Source: Aristolochia californica
Lineage: Eukaryota; Streptophyta; Magnoliopsida; Piperales; Aristolochiaceae
Assembly: GCA_029961685.1 (NCBI GenBank)
Contig: JARWKL010000005.1
Span: 12,180,164 to 12,244,163, forward strand
DNA length: 64,000 nt
Reading direction: 5' to 3'
Position 1 is the stretch's first letter. Each line of letters opens with the position of its first letter. A program made the position numbers and the translations under genes. Below the pieces are notes generated by a model that was not told where the DNA came from, searched no databases, and saw only the letters and a list, made by a program, of their open reading frames with translations. This document shows, piece after piece, positions 1-12,734 of the stretch.

Positions 1-157
1 TTTTTTATGCCCTCTCGTGTGAAGTCCTTTATCTTTACTCTCCTTCATTTTCCTTCTCTTCTCTCTATACCCGAGAGCTCTTCTCTTTTTCCTTTTTTTT
101 TCTTTCTCTCTCCCATTGCCATTGCTCGAGGTATTATTCATGGGGTCCTAAATTCAA
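1..157. other. Non-satellite flank at the left edge of the array
   Basis: This stretch does not match any phase of the satellite unit seen elsewhere in the window. It is strongly pyrimidine-biased on the + strand (runs of CTCTT, TTTCC and TCTCTCTC between about 30 and 115), followed by a short mixed stretch containing CCATTGCCATTGC and CATGGGGTCC. Recognisable satellite starts around 158-185, where AACATGTTAGGATCCATGAC aligns with the unit's ACATGTTGAAG...AGGATCCAAGAC, with about 17 bp missing at the join. It is too short to identify as gene, transposon end or other repeat; no open frame of note is present. Confidence 0.6.
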
Positions 158-372
158 CATAAACATGTTAGGATCCATGACTTTTAAGGAGAATAATAAA
201 TGCTCATTAAATTCTTAAGTGAACGTGTGGTGGGAAATTTACCCGAGCCAAACAAGCCATTTTTGCCAATTTATAGATCATTGTAAAGTGATTGATTGAT
301 CAATCATGAGTAACGAGCTATATTTTTGTAATAAATAACTTATAGATTAGGAATCAACACGCAATTAAATCT

Positions 373-373
373 C

Positions 374-399
<26 letters not shown>
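373..399 (+). repeat. Poly-C tract, 27 cytosines
   Basis: An uninterrupted C run at the C-rich phase (about +265) of a family A unit, preceded by GCAATTAAATCT and followed by TCTTTTTT. Ordinary units have only 4-9 cytosines here, so this is a slippage expansion at a fixed position. Its exact length may be affected by sequencing or assembly error. Confidence 0.9.
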
Positions 400-405
<6 letters not shown>

Positions 406-981
406 TTCGATGTTTACAAAACCAAATATATAAAAAATAAAATATTTTACATTCCCAAAAAATTACTGAAACTTTTTGGAATTATCTCGCTCTGCATTTG
501 AGCATTTCCATTTTAGATGTTCAATTTTTTTTTATATCCAAACTTGAGTTTTCACTCACCCTTTTTTCTTGTAAACAAAGAGATAAGGCAAATAGATCAC
601 AACAAAATAAAAATTTTAGAGTTTATGTTTTAAATTTTTTTAAAAAAAAAGTAAGTAAAGAAAATTTATTCACACACCACAAATGAACACCAAAGTTCTG
701 TTATCCATGTTTGGGAAATTCCACTAGTACAACACCTAATAACTTGGAATTTTATAAGAAAGAGAGTTCTAATTAATCATAACATGTTTTAAATATGAAT
801 ATACATGCATGGATAACATGTTGAAGATGAAAATGACCTAAGGATCCAAGACCTTTAAGTAGAACAAAAAATGCTCTTTAAATTCTCAAGTGAACGTGTG
901 GTGTGAAATTTACCCGAGCCAAACAAGCCACTCTTTGCCCATTTACAAAAAGATCACCTAACATCATAGATCATTGTAAAG

Positions 982-999
982 TGATTGATCGATCAATCA
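982..999. other. Perfect 18-bp palindrome of family A units (representative)
   Basis: TGATTGATCGATCAATCA is identical to its own reverse complement. Intact copies are also seen at 10010-10027, 10691-10708, 11372-11389, 12008-12025, 12689-12706 and 25201-25218. Several other family A units carry one- or two-base variants such as GATCGGTCAATC or GATTGATCAATC. It sits about 185 bp after the phase anchor, between GATCATTGTAAAG and TGAGTAACG. Family B replaces it with TGATTTATCATGCGTAACG. Confidence 0.9.
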
Positions 1000-1299
1000 T
1001 GAGTAACGAGCTCTATTTTTTTAAGAAATGAGTTATGGATTAGGAGTCAAGACTCAATTAAATTCCCTGCTCCCCCCCTCTTTTGATATTTTCAAAACCT
1101 AATTTATAAAACCTAAAAGATTTTAAAATCCGTAAAAATTAAAGAAATTTTTTTATAATTATCTCTCCCTTTATTTGTGCATTTAAATTTTAGTTGGTCA
1201 AATTTTTTTTTATATTAGAACTTTAGTTTTAACTAGACATTTTTTTCTCGTAAACAAAAAGATAAGGCAAATAGATCACATAAAAACGAAAATTTTAGA

Positions 1300-1400
1300 G
1301 TTTATGTATGAGAAAAAAATTTAAAACAATAATAAATGTAAGTAAATAAAATGTATTCACACATCACAAATGAGAGCAACAAATGCTCATTAAATTCTCA
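1300..1400 (+). repeat. Truncated family A unit, junction near 1371
   Basis: The unit's ATTCACACATCACAAATGA joins directly to GAGCAACAAATGCTCATT, omitting the segment that normally runs from the CCAAAGTTTTG block through the anchor to AGGAGAAC. Anchor spacing across the join (796 to 1991) is 1195 instead of about 1360 bp, so about 165-175 bp is missing. Confidence 0.8.
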
Positions 1401-4400
1401 AGTGAACGTGCGGTGGGATATTTACCCGAGCCGAACAAGTTATTTTTTGTTCATTTCATAAACCTGACCTAACAACAATAGATCATAGTAAAGTGATTGA
1501 GCGATCAATCTTGAGTAACGAGCTATATTTTTGTAAGAAATGACTTATGTATTAGGAGTCAATACTCAGTTAAATCCCCCACACCCTCCTTTTTCCAATG
1601 TTTGCAAATCCTAATATATAAAAACTTCAAGAGTTTACAATCCCTAAAAACTACTGAGAATTTTTGGAATTATCTCTCTCTATATTTGTGCACTTCCATT
1701 ATAGGTGTCAAGTTTTGTTTTAAAATCCAAACTTGAGTTTTCACTCTCCCTTTTTTGTCGTAAACAAAAAAATAAGGAAGAAGGATCACAAAAAAATGAT
1801 TTGTTTTGAGTTTATGTATGCAAATAATTAAAAACAATAATAAATATAAGTAAAGAAAATTTATTCACACACCACAAATGAACAACAAAGTTTTGTTATC
1901 CATGTTTGGGAAATTTCACTAGTACAACCCCTAATAGCTTGGAATTTTATAAGAAAGAGATTTTTAATTGATCCCAACATATTTTAAATATGGATATGCA
2001 AGCATCAAACATTTTGAAGATGCAAATGACCCAAGGATCCAAGACTTTTAAAGAGAACAAAAAATGCTCATTAAATTCTCAAGTGAATGTGTGGTGGGAT
2101 ATTTACCCGTGCCAAACAAACCATTTTTTTTTTCTCATTTACAAAAAGCTGACCTAACAATCATAGATCATTTTAAAGTGCAAGATCGATTAATCATGAG
2201 TAACAAGCTATATTTTCGTAAGAATTGACTTATGGATTTTGAGTCAACACTCAGTTAAATCCCCCACTCCTCCTTTTTTATGATGTTTGCAAAACGAAAT
2301 ATACAAAAAATAAAAGAGTTTAAAATCCCTAAAAATTACAAAGACTTTTGGAATTTTCTCTCTGCATTTGTGCATTTCCATTTTCGATGTTCAATTTTTT
2401 TTTATATCCAAACTAAAGCTTTCACTCACCCTTTTTTCTCGTAAACAAAGAGATAAGGCAAATAGATCACAAAAAATAAAAATTTTAGAGTTTATGTATG
2501 CAAGAAATAAAAAAAATAAAAAAATATAAGTAAATAAAATTTATTCACATTACACAAATGAAAAACAAAGTTTTGTTATCTGTGTCTTTGCAATTCCAAT
2601 AATAGATCCCCTAATAGCTTGGAATTTTATAAGAAAGAGATTTCTAATTGATACTAACATGTTTTAAATATGCATATGCAATAATGAAACATGTTGAACA
2701 TGCAAATGACCTAAGGATCAAAATCTTTTAAGGAGAACAACAAATGCTGATTAAACTCTTAAGTGAATGTGTGGTGGGATATTTACCTGAGCCAAACAAA
2801 CCATTTTTTGCCATTTACAAAAAACTGACCTTACAATCATAGATCATTGTAAAGTGACAGATCGATCAATCATGAGTAATGAGCTAAATTTTGTAAGAAA
2901 TGACTTATGGATTAGGAATGAAGACTAAGTTAAATCCCCGCACCCCCTTTTTCCGATGCTTGCAAAACCTATTATATAAAAACTAAAATAATTTACAATC
3001 ACTAAAAATTATCTAGTCTTTTTGGAGTTATCTCTCTCTGCATTTATGCATTTTCATTTTAGATGTTCAATTTTTGTTTTTATATCAATACTTGAGTTTT
3101 CACACACCTTTTTTCTCATAAACAAAGAGATAAGGCAAATAATCCCAATGAAATGAAAATTTTAGAGTTTATGTATGCAAAAAAATTAAAACAATAATAA
3201 ATGTAAGTAAAGATAATTTATTCACCACAAAAAATGAACACGAAACTTTTGTTATCCAGGTTTGGGAATTCCACAAGTACAACCCCTAGTAGCTTGGATT
3301 TTTATAAGAAAGAAATTTCTAATGGAACCTAACAAGTTTTAAGTATGGATATTCACCCATGAAACATGTTGAAGATGCAAATGACTTAAGGATCCAAGAC
3401 TTTTAAGGAGAACAACAAATGCTCATTAAATTCTAAAGTGAACGTGCGGTTGGATATTATCTGAGCCAAACAAGTTATTTTTTTTCCATTTTCATAAACC
3501 TGACCTAACAATCACAGATCATTTTAAAGTGATTAATCGATCAATCATAAATAACGAGCTATATTTTTGTAAGAAATGACTTACGGTTTAGGAGTCAACA
3601 CTCCGTTAAATCCCCCACACCCCTTTTTTCCAATGTTTGCAAAACCTAATATATAAAAACTGTAAGAGTGTACAATCTCTAAAAATAATAGAGACTTTTG
3701 GAATTATCTCTCCCAGCATTTGTGCATATCCATTTTATTTGTTCTATTTTTGTTTTTAAATCCAAACTTGAGTTTTCATAGAGCCTTTTTCTGCTAAGAA
3801 AAAGATATGGAAAATAGATCACAAAAAATGAAAATTTTACAGTTTATATATGAAAATAATTAAAAAAATAGTAAATGTTAGTAAATAAAATTTATTCACG
3901 CACAAAAAATTAATAAAAAAGTTTGGTTATCCTTCTTTTGGAAATTCCACTAGTACAACCCCTAATAGCTTGGAATTTTATAAGAAAGAGATTTATAATT
4001 GATCCTAACATGTTTTAAGTATGGATATGCGTCCATGAAACGTGTTGAAGATGCAAATGACCTAAGGATCCAAGACTTTTAAGGAGAACAACAAATGCTT
4101 ATTAAATTTTCAAGTGAACATGCCGTGGGATATTTACCCGAGCCAATTAAGTTATTTTTTGTCCATTTTCATAAACCTGACCTAACAATCATAGATCATT
4201 GTAAAGTGATTGATCGATAAATCATGAGTAACGAGCTATATTTTTGTAAGAAATGACTTATGGATTAGAATTCAATACTCACTTCAATCCCCCGTACACC
4301 CCTTTTTCCATTGATTGCAAAACCTAATATATAAAAACTTTAAGAGTTTACAATCCCTAAAAATCCCAGGGAGTTTTAGGAATTATCTCTCTCTATATAT

Positions 4401-6332
4401 TTTTGCATTTCCATTTTAGGTGTCAAGTTTTGGTTTAAAATCCTAGCTTTTGTTTTCACTCTCCCTTTTTTCTCTTAAACAAAAAGACAAGGCAAAAAAA
4501 TACAACAAAATGAAAATTTTCGAGTTTATGTATCCAAATAATAAAAAACAATAATAAATATAGGTAAAGAATGTTTATTCACCACCACAAATGAACACCT
4601 AAGTTTTTTTATCCATGTTTGTGAAATTCCACTAGTACAAGAACTAATAGCTTGGAATTTTATATGAAAGAAATTTCTAATTGATCCTAACATGTTTTAA
4701 ATATGGATATGCATCCATGAAACATATTGAAGCTGAAAATGACCCAAGGATCCAAGACTTTGAAGGGGAACAACAAATGCTCATTAAATTCTCTAGTGTA
4801 TGTGCGATGGGATATTTACCAATCAAGCTATTTTTGGTCCATTTTTAAAAAGCCGACCTAACAAACATAGATCATCGTAAAGTGATTGATCAATCAATCA
4901 AGAGTAATGAGCTATATTTTTAAAGAAATGACTTATGGATTAGGAGTCAACACTCAGTTAAAAATCCCCAGCACCCCCTCTTTTCTAATGATTGCAAAAC
5001 CTAACATATAAAAAAAAAAAAAAGTTTAAAATCCCTATAAATTATAGAGACTTTTTGGAATTATTTGTCTCTACATTTGTGCATTTCCATTTTAGATGTC
5101 AAGTTTTGTTTTCAAATCCAAACTTGAGTTTTCACCCTCACTTTTTTCTTGTAAACAAAAAGATAACGCAAATAGATCACAACAAAATAAAAATTTTAGA
5201 GTTTATATATGCAAAAAATTAAAAACAATAACAAATTTAAGTAAAGAAAAGGCATTAATACACCACAAATGAACACCAAAGTTTTGTTATCCATGTTTTG
5301 GAAATTCTACTAGCACAACCCCTAATAGCTTGGAATTTTATAAGAAAGAAATATATAATTGATCCTAACATGTTTTAAGTATGGATATGCGTCCATGAAA
5401 CGTGTTGAAGATGCAAATGACCTAAGGATCCAAGACTTTTAAGGAGAACAACAAATGCTTATTAAATTTTCAAGTGAACATGCCGTGGGATATTTACCCG
5501 AGCCAATTAAGTTATTTTTTGTCCATTTTCATAAACTTGACCTAACAATCATAGATCATTGTAAAGTGATTGATCGATAAATCATGAGTAACGAGCTATA
5601 TTTTTGTAAGAAATGACTTATGGATTAGAATTCAATACTCACTTCAATCCCCCGTACCCCCCTTTTTCCATTGATTGCAAAACCTAATATATAAAAACTT
5701 TAAGAGTTTACAATCCCTAAAAATCCCAAGGAGTTTTGGGAATTATCTCTCTCTATATTTTTGCATTTCCATTTTAGGTGTCAAGTTTTGGTTTAAAATT
5801 CTAGCTTTTGTTTTCACTCTTCCTTTTTTCTCTAAAACAAAAAGGCAAGGCAAAAAAATACAACAAAATGAAAATTTTCGAGTTTATGTATGCAAATGAT
5901 AAAAAACAATAATAAATATAGGTAAAGAATGTTTATTCACCACCACAAATGAACACCTAAGTTTTTTTATCCATGTTTGTGAAATTCCACTTGTACAAGA
6001 ACTAATAGCTTGGAATTTTATAAGAAAGAAATTTCTAATTGATCCTAACATGTTTTAAATATGGATATGCATCTATGAAACATGTTGAAGTTGCATATGA
6101 CCCAAGGATCCAAGACTTTGAAGGGGAACAACAAATACTCATTAAATTCTCTAGTGTACGTGCGATGGGATATTTACCAATCAAGCTATTTTTGGTCCAT
6201 TTTCAAAAAGCCGACCTAACAAACATAGATCATCATAAAGTGATTGATCAATCAATCATGAGTAATGAGCTATATTTTTAAAGAAATGACTTATGGATTA
6301 GGAGTCGGCACTCAGTTAAAAATCCCGAGAAT

Positions 6333-6349
6333 CCCCCCCCCCCCCCCCC
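6333..6349 (+). repeat. Poly-C tract, 17 cytosines, at a recombination join
   Basis: The tract lies between a type 2 half-unit (GGAGTCGGCACTCAGTTAAA) and a type 1 half-unit that re-enters slightly earlier in the unit (TCAACACTCACTTCAATCCC), so the GTCAACACTCA motif occurs on both sides. Confidence 0.85.
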
Positions 6350-7052
6350 TTCAACACTCACTTCAATCCCTCGAACCCCCCTTTTTCCATTGATTGCAAA
6401 ACCTAATATATATAAAAACTTTAAGAGTTTACAATCCCTAAAAATCCCAGAGAGTTTTGGGAATTATCTCTCTCTATATTTTTGAATTTCCATTTTAGGT
6501 GTCAAGTTTTGGTTTAAAATCCTAGCTTTTGTTTTCACTCTCCCTTTTTTCTCTTAAACAAAAAGACAAGGCAAAAAAATCACAACAAAATGAAAATTTT
6601 CGAGTTTATGTAGGCAAATAATAAAAAACAATAATAAATATAGGTAAAGAATGTTTATTCACCACCACAAATGAACAACTAAGTTTTTTTATCCATGTTT
6701 GTGAAATTCCACTAATACAAGAACTAATAGCTTGGAATTTTATAAGAAAGAAATTTCTAATTGATCCTAATATGTTTTAAATATGGATATGCATCCATGA
6801 AACATGTTGAAGCTGCAAATGACCCAAGGATCCAAGACTTTGAAGGGGAACAACAAATACTCATTAAATTCTCTAGTGTACATGCGATGGAATATTTACC
6901 AAACAAGCTATTTTTGGTCCATTTTTAAAAAGCCAACCTAACAAACATAGATCATCGTAAAGTGATTGATCAATCAATCATGAGTAATGAGCTATATTTT
7001 TAAAGAAATGACTTATGGATTAGGAGTCAACACTCACTTAAAAATTCCCAGC

Positions 7053-7053
<1 letters not shown>

Positions 7054-7090
<37 letters not shown>
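7054..7090 (+). repeat. Poly-C tract, 37 cytosines (longest in the window)
   Basis: This lies at the same unit phase as the other C tracts, preceded by AAAATTCCCAGCA and followed by TCTTTTCTGATG. The matching unit at about 4970-4985 has only CACCCCCTC, so the expansion post-dates the local duplication. Confidence 0.9.
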
Positions 7091-7098
<8 letters not shown>

Positions 7099-9511
7099 GA
7101 TGATTGTAAAACCTAACATATAAAAAAAAAAAAATTTTAAAATCCCTATAAATTATAGAGACTTTTTGGAATTATTTGTCTCTACATTTGTGCATTTCCA
7201 TTTTAGATGTCAAGTTTTGTTTTCAAATCCGAACTTGAGTTTTCACCCTCACTTTTTTCTTGTAAACAAAAAGATAACGCAAATAGATCACAACAAAATA
7301 AAAATTTTAGAGTTTATATATGCAAAAAATTAAAAACAATAACAAATTTAAGTAAAGAAAAGGCATTAACACACCACAAATGAACACCAAAGTTTTGTTA
7401 TCCATGTTTTGGAAATTCTACTAGCACAACCCCTAATAGCTTGGAATTTTATAAGAAAAATATTTCTAATTGATCCTAAAATGTTTTACATATGGATATG
7501 CATGCATGAAATCTGCAGAAGATACAAATAACCTAAGAATCCAAGACTTTTAATGAGAACAAAAAATGCTAATTAAATTCTCATGTGACCGTGTGGTGGA
7601 TATGCATTTAATTCCAAACAAGCCATTTTTTGTCCATTTACAAAAAGCTGACCTAACAATCATAGATTATTGTAAAGTGATTGATCGATCAAACATGAGT
7701 AACGAACTATATTTTTGTCAGAAATGACTTATGGAGTAGGAATCAACACTCAGTTAAATCCCCTGGCCCCCTTTTTTTGGATGTTTGCAAAACCTAATAT
7801 ATAGAAACTAAAAGATTTTACTATCTCTAAAAATTATAGAGACTTTTTGGAATTATCTCTCTTTGCATATGTGCATTTCCATTTTAGATCTTCAATTTTT
7901 TTTTTTATATCCAAACTTGAGTTTTGACTCACCCTTTTTTCTCATCAACAATGAGATAAGGCAAATAGATCACAACAAAATGAAAATTTTAGAGTTTATG
8001 TAAACAAAAACTTAAAAACAATAATAAATATAAGTAAAGAAAATTTATTCCCACAACACAAATGAACACCAAAGTTTTGTTATCCCCCTAATAGCTTGGA
8101 ATTTTATAAGAAAGAGATTTCTAATTGATCCTAACATGTTTTAAATATGGAGATGCATCCATGAAACATGTTGAAGATGCAAATGACCTTAGGATCCAAG
8201 ACTTTTAAGGAGAACAACAAATGCTCGTTAAATTCTCAAGTGAACGTGTAGTGGGATATTTATCCGAGCCAAACAAGCTATTTTTTTTCGATTTTCATGA
8301 AGCTGACCTAACAATCATAGATGATTGTAAAGTGATTGATTGATCAATCATGAGTAACGACATATATTTTTGTAAGAAATGACTTACTGATTAGGTGTCA
8401 AGAGTCAGTTAAATACACCGCACCCCCCTTTTTCCAATGTTTGCAAAACCAAATATATAAAAACCATTGGAGTTTACAATCCCTAAAAATTACAAAGACT
8501 TTATGGAATTATCTCTCCCTACATTTCTGCATTTCCATTTTAGTTCTTCAATTTTTGCTTTTATATCCAAACTTGAGTTTTCACTTCGCCTTTTTTCTTG
8601 TAAACAAAAAGATATGGCAAATAGATCACAAAAAAGGAAAATTTTGGAGTTTATATATGTATATCATTAAAAAAATAATAAATATGAGTAAAGAAAATGT
8701 ATTCACACACCGGAATTGAACAAAAAGTTTTGTAATCCTTGTTTTGGAAATTCCACTAGAACAACCTCTAATAGCTTGGAATTTTATAAGAAAGAGATTT
8801 CTAATTGATCCTAACATGTTTTAAATATGGATATGCATCCATGAAACATGTTGAAGTTGCAAATGGCCTAAGGATACAAGACTTTGAAGGAGAACAACAA
8901 ATGCTCATTAAATTCTCAAGTGAAAGTGTTGTGGGATATTTACCCGAGCCAAACAAATTATTTTTTGTCCATTTTCATAAACCTAACCTAACAATCATAG
9001 ATCATTGTAAAGTGATTGATCGATCAAACATGATTAATGAGCTATATTTTTGTAAGAAATAACTTGCGGATTAGGAGTCAACACTCAGTTAAATCCCCCA
9101 CACCCCTGCTTTTTCCAATGTTTGCAAAACCTAAAATATAAAAATTGTAAGTGTGTACAATACCTAATAATTATAGAGACTTTTTTGAATTATCTCTCCC
9201 TAAATTTGTGCATTTCCATTTTAGTCAATCAATTTTTGTTTTTATATCCAAACTTGAGTTTTCACTGAGACTTTTTTCTCGTAAACAAAAAGATATGGCA
9301 AATAGATCACAAAAAAAGCAAAATTTTAGAGTTTAGGTATGCAAATAATTAAAAATAATAATAAATATGAGTAAGGAAAATATATTTACACACCGCAAAT
9401 GAACAACAAAGTTTTGTTATCCTTTTTTGTGAAATTCCACTGCTACAATCCCTAATAGCATGAAATTTTATAAGAAAGAGATTTCTAAATGATCCTAACA
9501 TATTTTAAATA

Positions 9512-9824
9512 TGGATATGCAAACATGAAATATGTTGAAAATGAAAATAACCAAAGGATCAGAAACTTTTAAGGAGAACAACAAATGCACATTAAATTCT
9601 CTAGTTAACGTGCAGTGGGATATTTACCCATTCCAAAAAAGCCATTTTTGGCGCATTTACAAAAAAGCTGACTTAACAATCATAAATCATTGTAAAGTGG
9701 TTGATCGATCAATCATGAGTAACGGGCTATATTTTTTTAAGAAGTGACTTATGGATTTGGACTCAACACTCAGTTAAATCCCCCGCTCCTTCATTTTTTA
9801 ATTGATCCTAACATGTTTTAAATA
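9512..9824 (+). repeat. Half-length family A unit
   Basis: Anchor spacing is 312 bp. At about 9785-9800 the C-rich phase (CCCCCGCTCCTTC) joins through a short T run to TAATTGATCCTAACATG, removing about 368 bp including the TATATAAA box and the AAATTTTAGAG block. Flanking units are full length. Confidence 0.85.
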
Positions 9825-12734
9825 TGGCTATGCATGCAAGAAAGATGTTGAAGATGCAAATGACATAAGGATCCAAGTCTTTTAAGGAGAACAACAAATG
9901 CTTATTAAATTCTCAAGTGAATGTACGGTGGGGTATTTACCCGAGCCAAACAAGCTACTTTTTGCCCATTTCCTAAAAGCTGACCTAACAAGCATCAATC
10001 ATTGTAAAGTGATTGATCGATCAATCATGAGTAACGAGCTATATGTTTGTAAGAAATGACTTCTGGATTAGGAATCAATACTCAATTAAATCCTCCGCAC
10101 CCCCCTATTTCCAATGTTTGAAAAACCTAATATATAAAAACTAAATGAGTTTACAATCCATAAAAAATACAGAGACTTTTTGGAATTATCTCTGTTTGCA
10201 ATTGGGCATTTTCATTTTAGATGTTCGATTTTTGTTTTTATATCCACTCTTGAGTTTTCACTCACACTTTTTTCTCGTAAACAAAGAGATAAGGCAAACA
10301 TATCACAAAAAAAAAATGAAAAATTTAGAGTCTTATGCAAAAAAATAAAATCAATAATAAATTTAAGTAAAGAAAATTTATTCACACACCACAAATGAAC
10401 ACAATAGTTTTGTTATCCATGTTTCAGAAATTCCACTAGTACAACATCTAATTGATTGCAATTTTATAAGAAAGAGATTTGTAATTGATCCTAGCATGTT
10501 TCAAATATGGAGATGCATCCATGAAACATGTTGAAGATGCAAATGACCTAAATAGCCAATACTTAAAAGGAGAACAAAAAATGCTCATTAAATTTTCAAG
10601 TGAACGTGCGGTGGGATATTTACCCGAGCCAAACAAGTTATTTTTTCCACTTTCATGAACCTGACCTAACAATCATAGATCATTGTAAAGTGATTGATCG
10701 ATCAATCACGAGTAACGAGCTATATTTTTGTAACAGATAACTTTCAGATTAGGAGTCAAGACTCAGTTAAATCCACTACACCCCCTTTTTCCAATGTTTG
10801 CAAAACCTTATATATAAAAATGGTAGGACTTTACAATCTCTAAAAATTACAGATCCTTTTTGGAATTATCTGTCCCTGCATTTTCATTTCCATTTTAGTT
10901 GTTCATTTTTTGTTTTAATATCCAAACTTGAGTTTTCACTAAGCCTTTTTTCTCGTAAACAAAAAGATATGGCAAATAGATCACAAAAAATGAAAATTTT
11001 AGACTTTATGTATTTAAATCATTAAAAACAATAATAAATATAAGTAATGAAAATTTATTGAAACATAGAAAACAAACAACAAAGTTTTGTTATCCTTGTT
11101 TGGGAAATTCCACTAGTTCAACCCAATAATAGCTAAGAATTTTATAAGAAAGAGATTTTCTAATTGATCCTAACTTGTTTAAAGGATGGATATGCATCCA
11201 TGAAACAAGTTCAAGATGCAAATGACTTAAGGATCCAAAACTTTTAAGGAGAACAACAAACGCTCATTTAATTCTCAAGTGAACGTGCGATGGGATATTT
11301 ACATGTGCAAAATAAGTTATTTTTTGTCCATTATCATAAACCTGACCTAACAATCATAGATCATTGTAAAGTGATTGATCGATCAATCATGAGTAACGAA
11401 CTATATTTTTGTAAGAAATGACTTACAGATTAGGAGTCAAGTCTCCGATAAATCCCCCACACCCCCCTTTTTCCAATGTTTGCAAACCATAATACATAAA
11501 ATCTGTCAGAGTGTACAATCCCTATAAATTACTAAGACTTTTTGGAATTATCTTTCCATACATTGGTGCATTTCCATTTTAGTTGTTTAATTTTTTTTAT
11601 ATCCAAACTTAAGTTTTCATTGAGCTTGTTTTTCTCGTAAACAAAAATTTTAGAGTTTATGTATGCAAAAAAATAAAAAAAACTAAATATAAGTAAAGAA
11701 AATTTATTAACACACCGCAAATGAACAACAAAGTCTTGTTATCCTTGTTTTGGAAATTCGACTAGTACATCCCCTAATAGATTAGAAAGAGATTTCTAAT
11801 TGATCATAACATGTTTTAAATATGGATATGCATCCATGAAACATGTTGAAGAGGCAAATGACCTAAGGATCCAAGACTTTTTTTGTGAACAACAAATGCT
11901 CATTAAATTCTACAGTGAACGTGCGGTGGGATATTTACTCGAGCCAAACAAGTTAATTTTTGTCCATTTTCATAAAGCTAACCTAACAATCATTGATCTT
12001 TGTAAAGTGATTGATCGATCAATCATGAGTAACGAGCTGTATTTTTTTGAGAAATGACTTATGGATTAGGAGTCCACACTATGTTAAAACCCTAGCACTC
12101 CCCTTTTTCCAATGTTTGCAAAACCTATTATATAAAAACAGTAAGAGTTTACAATCCCTATAAATTACAGAGACTTTTTGGAATTATCTCTCTCTGCATT
12201 TGTGCATTTCCATTTTAGGGGTCAAGTTTTGTTTTAAAATCCAAACTTAAGTTTTCACTCTCCCTTTTTTCTCGTAAACAAAAAGATAAGGCAAAAAGTT
12301 CACAACAAAATGAAAATTTTAGAGTTTATGAATGTAGCTAATTAAAAATATTAAAAAATTAAAGTAAGAAAACTTTATTCACACACCACAAATGAATGCC
12401 AAAGTTCTGTTATCCATGTTTGGGAAATTCCACTTGCACAACCCCTAATAGCTTGAAATTTTATAAGAAAGAGATTTCTAATTGATCATAACATGTTTTA
12501 AATATGGATATGCATCCATGAAACATGTTGAAGCTAAAAATGGCCTAAGGATCCAAGACTTTTTCGGAGAACAACCAATTCTCATTAAATTCTCAAGTGA
12601 ACGTGTGGTGGGACATTTACCTGAGCCAAACCAACTATTTTTTCCCCATTTCAATAAGCTAACCTAACAATCATAGATCATTGTAAAGTGATTGATCGAT
12701 CAATCATGAGTAATGAGCTATATTTTTATAAGAA

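Larger units (their letters stand above)
4022..7493 (+). repeat. Dimeric duplication within family A (about 1.36 kb period)
   Basis: Two monomer types alternate. Type 1 (anchors 4022 and 5382) is marked by GTCCATGAAACGTGTTGAAG, CATGCCGTGGGATATTTACC and CACTTCAATCCCCCG. Type 2 (4704, 6062, 6784) is marked by GACCCAAGGATCC, TTTGAAGGGGAACAAC and CTAGTGTA.GTGCGATGGGA followed by TACCAATCAAGC. The spacing 4022 to 5382 is 1360 and 4704 to 6062 is 1358. After 6062 the poly-C tract at 6333-6349 splices a type 2 left half onto a type 1 right half (TCAACACTCACTTCAATCCC), giving an unusual spacing of 722 to the next type 2 anchor at 6784. The stretch 7091-7440 then repeats 4980-5330 nearly base for base. 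This is the trace of unequal exchange, one breakpoint lying in the C tract. Confidence 0.85.

Noticed and set aside
498..686. Many other frames of 60-92 codons across the satellite on both strands
   Set aside because: AT-rich repeats give such frames by chance; none is conserved between units or shows a signal for expression.
6039..6281. Open frame (80 codons) starting at ATGATCC-like satellite sequence, with near copies at 8805, 11800, 12482 and 25029
   Set aside because: The frames share the same unit phase and similar peptides because the satellite is repeated. Most units break the frame with stops or shifts, codon usage shows nothing gene-like, and no domain is recognisable.
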